Below, piece after piece: positions 43,674 through 52,481 of a stretch of DNA of 64,000 bases. A model generated the notes under the pieces. That model was not told the DNA's origin. It worked only from the letters and a program-made list of their open reading frames with translations, and made no database searches. Source of the DNA: Paraburkholderia sp. CNPSo 3272 (GTDB lineage Bacteria; Pseudomonadota; Gammaproteobacteria; Burkholderiales; Burkholderiaceae); the NCBI RefSeq assembly GCF_024206495.1, contig NZ_JAMBPQ010000004.1, positions 309,410-373,409 of the forward strand. Direction: 5' to 3'. Within the stretch, counting starts at the first letter, position 1, and each line of letters begins with the position of its first letter. The translations under genes and the position numbers were made by a program.

Positions 43674-45596
43674 ATGGATATCTATAGCAGCTTCGCGACC
43701 CGCTTCGAAAAAACGCGAGAGGAGGAGTTCTCGCTCGAGGAGTATCTCGCGCTCTGCAAGGAAGATCCCAATGCGTACGCCACGGCTGGCGAACGCATGC
43801 TGACGGCAATCGGCGAACCCGAACAGATCGACACCCGCAACGATCCGCGTCTGTCGCGCATCTTTGCGAACAAGGTCATCAAGGTGTATCCCGCATTCCG
43901 CGAGTTCTATGGCATGGAAGACGTGATCGAGCAGGTCGTCGCGTACTTCCGCCATGCGGCGCAAGGACTCGAAGAGAAGAAGCAGATTCTCTATCTGCTC
44001 GGTCCGGTGGGCGGCGGCAAGTCCTCCATCGCCGAGCGGCTGAAGCAGCTCATGGAGCGCGTGCCGTTCTACTCGATCAAGGGCTCGCCCGTGAACGAGT
44101 CTCCGCTCGGGCTGTTCGACTACGACGAAGATGGCCCGATACTCGAAGAGCAATACGGCATACCGCGCCGTTACCTTCGCAGCATCCTGAGCCCGTGGGC
44201 CGTGAAGCGCCTGCACGAATACAACGGCGACATCCGCAAGTTCCGCGTGGTGCGCCGCTTCCCGTCCATCCTGCGCCAGATCGGCATCGCGAAGACCGAA
44301 CCTGGCGACGAGAACAATCAGGACATCTCGTCGCTCGTCGGCAAGGTGGACATCCGCAAGCTCGAGCAATATGCCCAGGACGACGCCGACGCGTACAGCT
44401 ACTCGGGCGGCCTGTGTCTCGCGAATCAGGGGCTGCTCGAATTCGTCGAAATGTTCAAGGCGCCGATCAAGGTGCTGCACCCGCTGCTCACGGCCACCCA
44501 GGAAGGCAACTTCAAGGGCACCGAAGGATTCGGGGCGATTCCGTTCAACGGCATCATCCTCGCGCACTCGAACGAGTCGGAGTGGAAGGCGTTTCGCAAC
44601 AACCGCAACAACGAGGCACTGCTCGATCGTATCTTCGTGGTGAAGGTGCCGTACTGCCTGCGCTACTCGGAAGAGATGAAGATCTACGAGAAGCTGTTGC
44701 GCAATTCGTCGCTGGCCGAGGCCGTGTGCGCGCCGGGCACGCTGAAGATGATGGCGCAGATGTCCGTGCTCACGCGCTTGCAGGAGCCGGAGAACTCCAG
44801 TCTCTTTTCGAAGATGCAGGTGTACGACGGTGAAAACCTCAAGGACACCGATCCAAAAGCGAAGTCGTACCAGGAGTATCGCGACTTCGCGGGCGTCGAC
44901 GAAGGGATGAACGGGGTCTCGACGCGCTTCGCGTTCAAGATTCTCTCGCGCGTGTTCAACTTCGACTCGACCGAAGTGGCCGCGAATCCGGTGCACCTCA
45001 TGTATGTGCTCGAACAGCAGATCGAGCGCGAGCAGTTCCCGCCGGAAACCGAGCAGAAGTATCTGTCGTTCGTGAAGGACGTGCTGGCTTCGCGCTACGC
45101 GGAGTTCATCGGCAAGGAGATTCAGACCGCTTATCTCGAGTCGTATTCCGAATACGGGCAGAACATCTTCGACCGCTATGTCACCTACGCCGACTTCTGG
45201 ATTCAGGATCAGGAGTTCCGCGACCACGATACGGGCGAAAGCTTCGATCGCGCGGCGTTGAATGCCGAGCTCGAGAAGATCGAGAAGCCAGCGGGCATCA
45301 GCAACCCGAAGGACTTCCGCAACGAGATCGTGAATTTCGTGCTGCGCGCGCGTGCGGCCAACGCCGGCAAGAACCCGGCCTGGATCAGCTACGAGAAGCT
45401 GCGCGTGGTGATCGAAAAGAAAATGTTTTCGAACACGGAAGAACTTTTGCCGGTTATCTCGTTCAATGCGAAAGGATCGGCGGAAGAGCAGCGCAAGCAC
45501 GAAGACTTCGTCAACCGCATGGTGGCGAAGGGCTATACGCCGAAGCAGGTCCGGTTGCTCTGCGACTGGTATCTGCGGGTGCGCAAGTCGTCGTGA
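43674..45596 (+). CDS. prkA: PrkA/YeaG serine protein kinase
   Basis: 640 residues, matching YeaG of E. coli and PrkA of Bacillus in length. The N-terminal AAA-type core has a P-loop GPVGGGKSS (110-118), and the C-terminal kinase-like region ends at KQVRLLCDWYLRVRKSS. Homologues are induced in stationary phase and nitrogen starvation and have protein-kinase or AAA-protease activity. Very strong ribosome site (GAGGAGGT) before the ATG. First gene of the prkA-yeaH-spoVR set; a hairpin follows in the 175-bp gap to yeaH. Confidence 0.95.
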   Translation: MDIYSSFATRFEKTREEEFSLEEYLALCKEDPNAYATAGERMLTAIGEPEQIDTRNDPRLSRIFANKVIKVYPAFREFYGMEDVIEQVVAYFRHAAQGLEEKKQILYLLGPVGGGKSSIAERLKQLMERVPFYSIKGSPVNESPLGLFDYDEDGPILEEQYGIPRRYLRSILSPWAVKRLHEYNGDIRKFRVVRRFPSILRQIGIAKTEPGDENNQDISSLVGKVDIRKLEQYAQDDADAYSYSGGLCLANQGLLEFVEMFKAPIKVLHPLLTATQEGNFKGTEGFGAIPFNGIILAHSNESEWKAFRNNRNNEALLDRIFVVKVPYCLRYSEEMKIYEKLLRNSSLAEAVCAPGTLKMMAQMSVLTRLQEPENSSLFSKMQVYDGENLKDTDPKAKSYQEYRDFAGVDEGMNGVSTRFAFKILSRVFNFDSTEVAANPVHLMYVLEQQIEREQFPPETEQKYLSFVKDVLASRYAEFIGKEIQTAYLESYSEYGQNIFDRYVTYADFWIQDQEFRDHDTGESFDRAALNAELEKIEKPAGISNPKDFRNEIVNFVLRARAANAGKNPAWISYEKLRVVIEKKMFSNTEELLPVISFNAKGSAEEQRKHEDFVNRMVAKGYTPKQVRLLCDWYLRVRKSS

Positions 45597-45620
45597 ACGA
45601 AGAGGCTTTACCGTCCGAGT

Positions 45621-45646
45621 GCGCTGCCGCAGTTTTGCGGCGGCGC
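45621..45646 (+). promoter_or_regulatory. Stem-loop between prkA and yeaH
   Basis: GCGCTGCCGCA/TGCGGCGGCGC pairs over eleven bases (one T-G) with a GTTT loop and only a short A-rich follow-on. It may tune downstream expression. Confidence 0.4.
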
Positions 45647-45771
45647 AAAAGGACCCCCGGCGGGGCGCAGGCGGCGTGGCCATGAGCGGGTGAACGCGGC
45701 ACGCACAATGGCAGACGCGGCAATGAACACTGCGCACCTCGCCCATTCGCAACTGGAGCGGGAGACTGGAT

Positions 45772-47040
45772 GTGCTTCATCAAATCATCGACCGCAGGCT
45801 AGCCGGAAAGAACAAGAGCATTGCTAACCGCGAGCGCTTTTTGCGCCGCGTGAAGAACTATATTCGTCACGCCGTTTCGGAAGCGGTGCGTGACCGCAGC
45901 ATCAGGGACATACAAAGCAACCAGAGCATTACCATTCCGCGCAAGGACATCGCGGAGCCGTCGTTCCGGCACGGCGCCGGCGGCAAGCGCGAAATGGTTC
46001 ACCCAGGCAACGAGGACTACATTCGCGGCGACCGCATTCCGCGCCCACAGGGCGGCGGCGGCGGTGGCGGCAGCCAGGCGAGCAACGAGGGCGAAGGTCA
46101 GGACGACTTCGTGTTCGAACTCTCCCGCGAAGAATTCATGCAGTACTTCTTCGACGACCTCGAACTGCCCCGCCTCGTCAAAACCCATCTAATGGCAGTG
46201 CCCACGTGGAAGAGCATCCGCGCGGGCTGGGCGGCCGAAGGCACGCCGAACAACATCGACGTCGTGAGATCGTTGCGCAGCGCGCTCGGCCGTCGCATCG
46301 CGCTCGGCGCGCCGCTCGTCAACGAACTGCACGAACTCGAGGAACAGCTCGAAGCGCTCAAGGCCGACCCGGCCGACCGGCGCGAAGAGATCGCAGTGCT
46401 CGAAGAGCAGATTCATCACCTGCGCGGGCGCATCTGGCGCATTCCGTTCATCGACCCGTTCGATCTGCGTTACGTGAATCGCGTGAAGCAGCCGCAACCG
46501 TCGAGCCAGGCCGTGATGTTCTGCCTGATGGACGTATCGGGGTCGATGGACGAGCAGCGCAAGGATTTGTCCAAGCGCTTCTTCATCCTCCTGTACCTGT
46601 TCCTCAAGCGCAATTACGAAAAGATCGAGGTGGTCTTCATTCGCCACCATACGCGCGCCGAGGAAGTGGACGAGGACACCTTCTTTCATTCCACCGAAAG
46701 CGGCGGCACGGTCGTGTCGAGCGCACTGGAGCTGATGAAAAAAGTGATCGAGGACCGTTATTCGCCAAGCGACTGGAATATCTACGGCGCACAGGCTTCG
46801 GACGGCGACAATTGGACTGACGATTCGCCCAAATGCCGCAAGATTCTCGCGGATGACATCCTGCCTCAGGTGCGCTATTTTGCGTATATTCAGGTGACGC
46901 CGGAGGAGCAGAACCTCTGGCTCGAATACGCGCAGCTCGCACTCACCGAACCGCATCTGGCGATGAAAAAAGTCGACACCGCGGCGGACATCTACCCGGT
47001 GTTCCGGGAGCTTTTCGAAAAGCAGGTGGAGCACTCATGA
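45772..47040 (+). CDS. yeaH: YeaH/YhbH family VWA-domain protein
   Basis: 422 residues from a GTG start at 45772. The N-terminus IDRRLAGKNKS aligns with E. coli YeaH (IDRRLNGKNKS), as does a Gly-rich linker RPQGGGGGGGS. The C-terminal half is a von Willebrand A-like domain with the metal-site motif DVSGSMDE (Asp254, Ser256, Ser258). In E. coli it works with YeaG in starvation response. The GTG start is chosen because the overlapping ATG at 45770 is in another frame, and GGAG elements lie just upstream. The stop overlaps an in-frame ATG of the next reading frame (ATGA). Confidence 0.93.
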   Translation: MLHQIIDRRLAGKNKSIANRERFLRRVKNYIRHAVSEAVRDRSIRDIQSNQSITIPRKDIAEPSFRHGAGGKREMVHPGNEDYIRGDRIPRPQGGGGGGGSQASNEGEGQDDFVFELSREEFMQYFFDDLELPRLVKTHLMAVPTWKSIRAGWAAEGTPNNIDVVRSLRSALGRRIALGAPLVNELHELEEQLEALKADPADRREEIAVLEEQIHHLRGRIWRIPFIDPFDLRYVNRVKQPQPSSQAVMFCLMDVSGSMDEQRKDLSKRFFILLYLFLKRNYEKIEVVFIRHHTRAEEVDEDTFFHSTESGGTVVSSALELMKKVIEDRYSPSDWNIYGAQASDGDNWTDDSPKCRKILADDILPQVRYFAYIQVTPEEQNLWLEYAQLALTEPHLAMKKVDTAADIYPVFRELFEKQVEHS

Positions 47041-47237
47041 CGACACGCCACCTGCACAATGAGGCGCGCGGCTACCAGCCGGAGCGCCGGAAGACGAGCG
47101 GCCACAAAAAAGGGCATCATGGCGATAACGGTGACGAGCGCAAGCCCGGCCACCACGAAGACGCCGAAGCGCCCGGACATGCCGCCGGGGCTGCTCACCA
47201 CAAGGAGCATGGGCTCGCCCAGCAAAGGGAAGTGCAA

Positions 47238-48761
47238 ATGAACGTAGCCGACAAACGGCCGTTGCCGTGCCCCTCCGACTGGACCTTCGAACTCATCGAG
47301 GAGTACGACACACACATCTCGCATGTTGCAGAGCAGTACGAACTGGATGTTTATCCGATCCAGCTAGAACTGATCAGCGCCGAGCAGATGATGGACGCCT
47401 ACGCGTCCGTTGGCATGCCGGTGAACTATCGCCACTGGTCGTTCGGCAAGCACTTTCTCTCCACGGAAAAGAGCTATCGCCGCGGGCAGATGGGCCTCGC
47501 CTACGAGATCGTCATCAACTCCAACCCCTGCATCGCCTATCTCATGGAAGAGAACACCATGACGATGCAGGCGCTCGTGATCGCGCACGCCGCGTATGGG
47601 CACAACTCGTTCTTCAAGGGCAACTATCTGTTCCGTCTGTGGACGGACGCGCACGCCATTATCGACTACCTCGTCTACGCGAAGAATTACATCGCCGAAT
47701 GCGAGGAGCGTTATGGTCTCGACCGCGTGGAAGAGTTGCTCGACTCGTGTCACGCGCTCATGAATTACGGCGTGGACCGCTATAAACGTCCGCAAAAGCT
47801 GTCGCTCGAGCGCGAGGCCGCATTGCGCCGGGAACGCGAGGCTTATCTGCAGTCCCAGGTCAATGAGCTATGGCGTACGCTGCCCAAGCAGCAAATGCCC
47901 GTTGCCGAGGAGATCGACGAGCGCTTTCCGCCGGAGCCGCAGGAAAACCTGCTGTATTTCGCCGAAAAGAACTCGCCGCTGCTCGAACCGTGGGAACGCG
48001 AAGTCATACGCATCGTGCGCAAGATCGGGCAGTACTTCTATCCGCAGCGGCAAACCCAGGTCATGAACGAAGGCTGGGCCACGTTCTGGCATTACACGTT
48101 GCTCAACACGCTTTATACGCAGGGCAAGCTCGAAGACGGCTTCATGATGGAGTTCCTGCATTCGCACAGCAACGTGATCTATCAGCCGCCGGTGACGAAG
48201 CCGTATTACAGCGGCATCAATCCGTATGCGCTCGGCTTTTCGATGATGAGCGACATTCGCCGCATCTGCGAGAACCCCACGGAGGAGGACCGCAAGTGGT
48301 TCCCCGAGCTGGCCGGCAGTCCATGGCTGAAGGCGCTGCACTACGCCATGCGCAACTTCAAGGATGAGAGCTTCGTGGCGCAATATCTCTCGCCGCATCT
48401 GATCCGCGAAATGCGGCTCTTCTCGGTGCTCGACGACGACATGCGCGACGCACTGGAAGTCTCGGCCATCCACGACGAAAGCGGCTACCAGTACGTGCGC
48501 CAGGCACTCTCGCGTCAGTACGACATGCATCATCGCGAGCCGAATATCCAGGTGTGGTCGGTGAATACGCGCGGCGACCGCAGTCTCACGCTGCGTCATT
48601 TCATGAGCGACAATCGCCACCTTTCGGGCGACACCGACGAAGTGCTGCGCCACATGGCGCGCCTCTGGCAGTTCGACGTGTTCCTCGAAAGCGTGGATGA
48701 GAACGGCACGGTCCGAAAACGCTATGAATGCCGTTACGTGCCGCCACCGATTCGGGTGTAG
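47238..48761 (+). CDS. SpoVR/YcgB family protein
   Basis: 507 residues from ATG 47238. Strong similarity to E. coli YcgB and Bacillus SpoVR throughout, including WTFELIEEYDTHISHV, LAYEIVINSNPCIAYLMEEN and NPYALGFSMMSDIRRICENP. The frame also runs 67 codons upstream to an ATG overlapping the yeaH stop. That segment is rich in His, Lys and Glu (HHKEHG, KKGHHGDNG), has no counterpart in homologues and is probably spacer, though coupled translation from it is possible. The protein's biochemical function is unknown; in Bacillus it affects spore cortex. Forms a conserved trio with prkA and yeaH. Confidence 0.92.
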   Translation: MNVADKRPLPCPSDWTFELIEEYDTHISHVAEQYELDVYPIQLELISAEQMMDAYASVGMPVNYRHWSFGKHFLSTEKSYRRGQMGLAYEIVINSNPCIAYLMEENTMTMQALVIAHAAYGHNSFFKGNYLFRLWTDAHAIIDYLVYAKNYIAECEERYGLDRVEELLDSCHALMNYGVDRYKRPQKLSLEREAALRREREAYLQSQVNELWRTLPKQQMPVAEEIDERFPPEPQENLLYFAEKNSPLLEPWEREVIRIVRKIGQYFYPQRQTQVMNEGWATFWHYTLLNTLYTQGKLEDGFMMEFLHSHSNVIYQPPVTKPYYSGINPYALGFSMMSDIRRICENPTEEDRKWFPELAGSPWLKALHYAMRNFKDESFVAQYLSPHLIREMRLFSVLDDDMRDALEVSAIHDESGYQYVRQALSRQYDMHHREPNIQVWSVNTRGDRSLTLRHFMSDNRHLSGDTDEVLRHMARLWQFDVFLESVDENGTVRKRYECRYVPPPIRV

Positions 48762-48799
48762 CCGTCGCGCTGCGTGACGCGACTGAGCATATCAGTCAT

Positions 48800-48826
48800 G
48801 AGGCCAGCCTGCGGGCTGGCCTCTTT
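48800..48826 (+). terminator. Terminator after spoVR-like gene
   Basis: GAGGCCAGCC pairs perfectly with GGCTGGCCTC around TGCG (48800-48823), followed by TTTC. It lies about 40 bp past the stop and ends the prkA-yeaH-spoVR unit. Confidence 0.8.
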
Positions 48827-48955
48827 CATTGATGCGCGGGCAACGACGTTGCAATCGAATGCGTTCTGGAACGCCCGCGCGCGCTAACATACAGCGCCCG
48901 TGACCCCGCAGCTAAAAACACCGCACATAAAGGCGGATTTCGAAAGGATGGCGTA

Positions 48956-50632
48956 ATGGCGTTTGAACTGTTTCGCGGCGTGCGGCCGCTTTCTCGCGCG
49001 TCTGCATTGCGCGATGCGCTCGCCGGCGTGCAACTCGCCTCGATGAACGTGCCGCAATTGCTTGGCTATGCGCGCATCGCTGGCATGCCCGCCGTAACCG
49101 GCCTGTACACCGGCTTCCTGCCGCTCGTTGCGTTCGCACTCTTTGGCGCGTCGCGTCATCTCGTTGTCGCCGCCGATTCCGCTACGGCCACGATTTTCGC
49201 GAGCCGTCTTACGACAATGGCAGCGCCTTCGAGCGCCGAGTATGTCGCGCTCGCGGGCATGACCGCCTTGCTCACGGCCGTGATGTTGTTGATCGCGCGC
49301 ATGTTTCGTCTCGGCTTTCTGGCGGACTTTCTCTCGCGCACCGTCCTCGCCGGTTTTCTCACGGGCGTGGGTGTGCAGGTGGGCGTGGCGATGCTCGGCG
49401 ACATGCTTGGCATCACTGTCAATTCACGCCGCACTGTCCTGCAGATCAAGCAGATCGTGACGCAACTCGGCGCGATACACTGGCCGACGCTTGCCATCGC
49501 CGTGGTCGTCGTAGCGGCGATCCTGGTCTTCAAGACGTTCCGGCCGCGCTGGCCGGTGCCGCTCGTCGCCGTGGCGGGGAGCATCGCCGCGAGCGCCATG
49601 CTGAACTTCGCGGGCCATGGCATTTCGGTGATCGGCCCCGTACAGGGCGGCTTGCCGCGCCTGAGCTTTCCCGCGGTGGGCTGGTTCCAGATGATCGATC
49701 TGCTGCAGGTGGCGGCGTCGTGCTTCGTCATCATCGTCGCGCAGAGCGCCGCCACGAGCCGCGCGTTTGCCGAGCGCTACGGCGAGCGCACCGACGAAGA
49801 CACTAATCTGCTCGGCCTCGCGGCAGCCAATGCGGCGGCCTCGATGAGCGGCGCGTTCGTCGTAAACGGCAGCCTCACGCAGACCGCCATGGCCGATCAG
49901 GCCGGCGCGCGCAGCCAGTTCGCACAGCTCGTGTTCGCGGGCGTCGTGCTCGTGGTGCTGTTGTTCTTCAGCCGCCTGCTGCAATATCTGCCGCACTGCG
50001 TGCTGGCCGCGATCGTCTTCACGATTGCGGTGGGACTGGTGAACATTCGCCAACTGATCGACATTCGCCGCGAAAGTCCCGGTGAATTCCGGCTCGCGGT
50101 GACGACCGCGCTCGCCGTCGTCGTGATCGGCGTGGAGAACGGTATCCTCATCGCGATCGGCCTGTCGTTGCTGCGCCACGTGCGCCATAGCTACCGGCCG
50201 CACACCATGGTGCTCGTGCCGAACAACGAGGGGCACTGGCTGCCCGAACCCGCGCAAGCGGGGCAGCTCACGGCGCCGGGACTGATTGTCTATCGGTTCG
50301 GTGCGGACTTGTTCTATGCGAACGACCACCTGTTCGTCGACGAGCTGCGCATGTTGATCGATCGGGCGCCGTCGCCCGTGCACTGCGTGGTCGTCGATGC
50401 GGGGGCGATTACCGATCTGGACTATTCCGCGGGGCGCGCCGTGATCGACCTTTGCGCGGAACTCGCGGAGCGCGGCGTGAAGGTGATTTTCGGCCGCGTG
50501 AACCGCTATCTGCTTTCGGATATGGCTCGGCACGGCATCACGGCCGTGGTGGGCCGTGCGAACATCTTCCCGACCCTGCATGAAGCGCTCGCGGCGGTGC
50601 GTCCCGAACTGGCGTCGCGCTCAGATGCCTGA
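48956..50632 (+). CDS. SulP family anion transporter with STAS domain
   Basis: 558 residues. About ten to twelve membrane helices with the SulP hallmarks ALAGVQLASMNVPQLLGYARIAG near the N-terminus and QSAATSRAFAERYGERTDEDTNLLGL mid-protein. The C-terminal cytoplasmic STAS domain (about 435-550, VVVDAGAITDLDYSAGRAV) is present. It moves sulfate, bicarbonate, dicarboxylates or similar anions; the substrate cannot be told from sequence. Independent of the upstream trio because of the terminator before it. Start is an ATG, with AAAGGATGGCGTA upstream. Confidence 0.9.
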   Translation: MAFELFRGVRPLSRASALRDALAGVQLASMNVPQLLGYARIAGMPAVTGLYTGFLPLVAFALFGASRHLVVAADSATATIFASRLTTMAAPSSAEYVALAGMTALLTAVMLLIARMFRLGFLADFLSRTVLAGFLTGVGVQVGVAMLGDMLGITVNSRRTVLQIKQIVTQLGAIHWPTLAIAVVVVAAILVFKTFRPRWPVPLVAVAGSIAASAMLNFAGHGISVIGPVQGGLPRLSFPAVGWFQMIDLLQVAASCFVIIVAQSAATSRAFAERYGERTDEDTNLLGLAAANAAASMSGAFVVNGSLTQTAMADQAGARSQFAQLVFAGVVLVVLLFFSRLLQYLPHCVLAAIVFTIAVGLVNIRQLIDIRRESPGEFRLAVTTALAVVVIGVENGILIAIGLSLLRHVRHSYRPHTMVLVPNNEGHWLPEPAQAGQLTAPGLIVYRFGADLFYANDHLFVDELRMLIDRAPSPVHCVVVDAGAITDLDYSAGRAVIDLCAELAERGVKVIFGRVNRYLLSDMARHGITAVVGRANIFPTLHEALAAVRPELASRSDA

Positions 50633-50764
50633 CTCCGTGTAGCCATGCTACAAGGCAAAAGGGCGTGTAGTGCGGCAAACGGGTGAAGCGGCTACATAAA
50701 AACGTCCAGAAAAACCCCGATTGCCCGTTGGAATTCGCCGCTGCTATTGTGCCCCTCAAGCGCT

Positions 50765-50780
50765 GTGGAAGCGCTTCCAC
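50765..50780. promoter_or_regulatory. LacI-type operator of the beta-glucoside operon
   Basis: GTGGAAGCGCTTCCAC is a perfect 16-bp palindrome, 54 bp upstream of the beta-glucosidase start. Its centre (GGAAGCGCTTCC) is of the LacI/GalR type, and the operon ends with a LacI-family gene. Confidence 0.75.
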
Positions 50781-50833
50781 TCCAACCCGATCCGGCTACC
50801 CCGAACCCCGGTGATTTCCGCGCAGGAGGCTTC

Positions 50834-52237
50834 GTGACTCAGGACACCGCATTGCCGCATTCCGCCGCCGCAGTTGCCGACGATCCGTTCACTCCGCCCG
50901 CCAGCTCCGCCCTGTGGCGCAGCGACTTCCTCCTGGGCGCGGCCACGGCTTCGTACCAGATCGAAGGCGCGATCCACGAGGACGGGCGCCTGCCGTCGAT
51001 CTGGGACACCTTCAGCGCCACGCCGGGCAAGGTGCTCGCGGGCGACACGGGCGCCGTGGCCTGCGACCACTATCACCGCTGGGAGGCCGATCTCGATCTG
51101 CTCGAAAGCCTGAACTTCGAGGCCTATCGCTTTTCCATCGCATGGCCGCGCGTGATGGACGAGGCGGGCCGGCCCAATGCCAAAGGCATCGCGTTCTACA
51201 AGCGTCTGCTGGAGCGGCTGAGGGAGAAGGGCGTGCGCGCCTTTGCCACGCTCTACCATTGGGACCTGCCGCAGCATCTGGAAGATCGCGGTGGCTGGCT
51301 CAACCGCGACACCGCCTATCGCTTCGCCGACTACGCGGACCTCATGAGCCGCGAACTGTCCGGCCTCGTCGACGCATGGATGACGCTCAACGAGCCATGG
51401 TGCTCGGCGTACCTCGGCTACGGCAACGGCCATCATGCGCCGGGCCTCGCGAACGGCCGCTACGCCACCCAGGCCATGCATCATCTGCTGCTCGGGCACG
51501 GCCTCGCCACCGGCGTCCTGCGCGCGAACGATCCTGGCTCGACCAAGGGCATCGTGGCCAACGTGGGGCGCGGCACGCCCGACTCCTCGTCTGCGGAAGA
51601 CGTGCGCGCCGCGCGCCGCTTCGAGGTGCAGCACAACGCGTGGATTCTCGATCCGCTGCTCGAGGGCGCGTATCCCGAAGAACTCTTCGAGCTCTGGCCC
51701 GGCACCGAGCCGCTCGTGCTCGAAGGCGACATGAAGACGATCTCGGCGCCGCTCGATTTCCTCGGCATCAACTACTATTTCCGCACCAATGTGAAGAGCG
51801 ACGGCGCTCACGGCTTCGTCGAAGTGCCGCTGAAGGACGTCGAGCGCACGCAGATGGGGTGGGAAGTTCACCCCGACGGTCTGCGCGACCTGCTGATCGG
51901 TTTCGGCCGCACCTACGAGAACCTGCCGCCGATCTACATCACCGAGAACGGCATGGCTTCGGACGACCGCGTGAGCGGCGGCAAGGTCAACGACACGCAG
52001 CGCATCTCGTTTCTCAAGCGCCATCTCGCTGCCGTGGACGCTGCGATCAAGGCCGGTGTGGATGTGCGCGGCTATTTCGTCTGGTCGCTGCTCGACAACT
52101 TCGAATGGGCGTTCGGCTATGAGCGGCGCTTTGGCGTCGTGCATGTCGATTACGAGACGCAGGTTCGCACGCCCAAGCGCAGCGCGGAACTCATTGCGCA
52201 TTTCATCGCGCAGCGGCGCGCGCTTGACGGCGCTTGA
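50834..52237 (+). CDS. GH1 beta-glucosidase
   Basis: 467 residues from the GTG at 50834, which has AGGAGG four to five bases upstream; an ATG-like frame begins earlier but crosses the operator. Glycoside hydrolase family 1: acid/base Glu187 in TLNEPW, nucleophile Glu371 in YITENG, and FLLGAATASYQIEGA near the N-terminus. It hydrolyses beta-glucosides such as cellobiose to glucose in the cytoplasm (no signal peptide). First gene of an operon with an ABC sugar transporter, so imported disaccharide or glucoside is the likely substrate. Confidence 0.93.
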   Translation: MTQDTALPHSAAAVADDPFTPPASSALWRSDFLLGAATASYQIEGAIHEDGRLPSIWDTFSATPGKVLAGDTGAVACDHYHRWEADLDLLESLNFEAYRFSIAWPRVMDEAGRPNAKGIAFYKRLLERLREKGVRAFATLYHWDLPQHLEDRGGWLNRDTAYRFADYADLMSRELSGLVDAWMTLNEPWCSAYLGYGNGHHAPGLANGRYATQAMHHLLLGHGLATGVLRANDPGSTKGIVANVGRGTPDSSSAEDVRAARRFEVQHNAWILDPLLEGAYPEELFELWPGTEPLVLEGDMKTISAPLDFLGINYYFRTNVKSDGAHGFVEVPLKDVERTQMGWEVHPDGLRDLLIGFGRTYENLPPIYITENGMASDDRVSGGKVNDTQRISFLKRHLAAVDAAIKAGVDVRGYFVWSLLDNFEWAFGYERRFGVVHVDYETQVRTPKRSAELIAHFIAQRRALDGA

Positions 52238-52361
52238 TGGCAGATCAAGGGCGCTTGACAGGGTCACCGAGCAAGGGCAACAACTAGCGTGACAACCACG
52301 GCAGGGCATGCGACGCTCGGGCATGCCGTACGACGCGCCGTGGCCGACGAAACTTCCAATC

Positions 52362-52373
52362 CAAAAGCTTTTG
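52362..52373. promoter_or_regulatory. Second palindrome, before the sugar-binding-protein gene
   Basis: CAAAAGCTTTTG, a perfect 12-bp palindrome in the 244-bp gap between the glucosidase and the binding-protein gene. It may mark an internal promoter or operator. It does not match the operator at 50765 in its centre. Confidence 0.5.
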
Positions 52374-52481
52374 CAGACCAACCCGGAGCAACCGGAGCCC
52401 TGCATGGGCCCGACGCCGGTGCCGAAAGCACTGACGCCAGGCGACAGCTGAAGCGCCAACTCCGGATCTACAGGAGACGCA

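Noticed and set aside
43208..43675. 155-codon minus-strand frame upstream of prkA
   Set aside because: No Shine-Dalgarno, no family features, overlaps the prkA 5' region.
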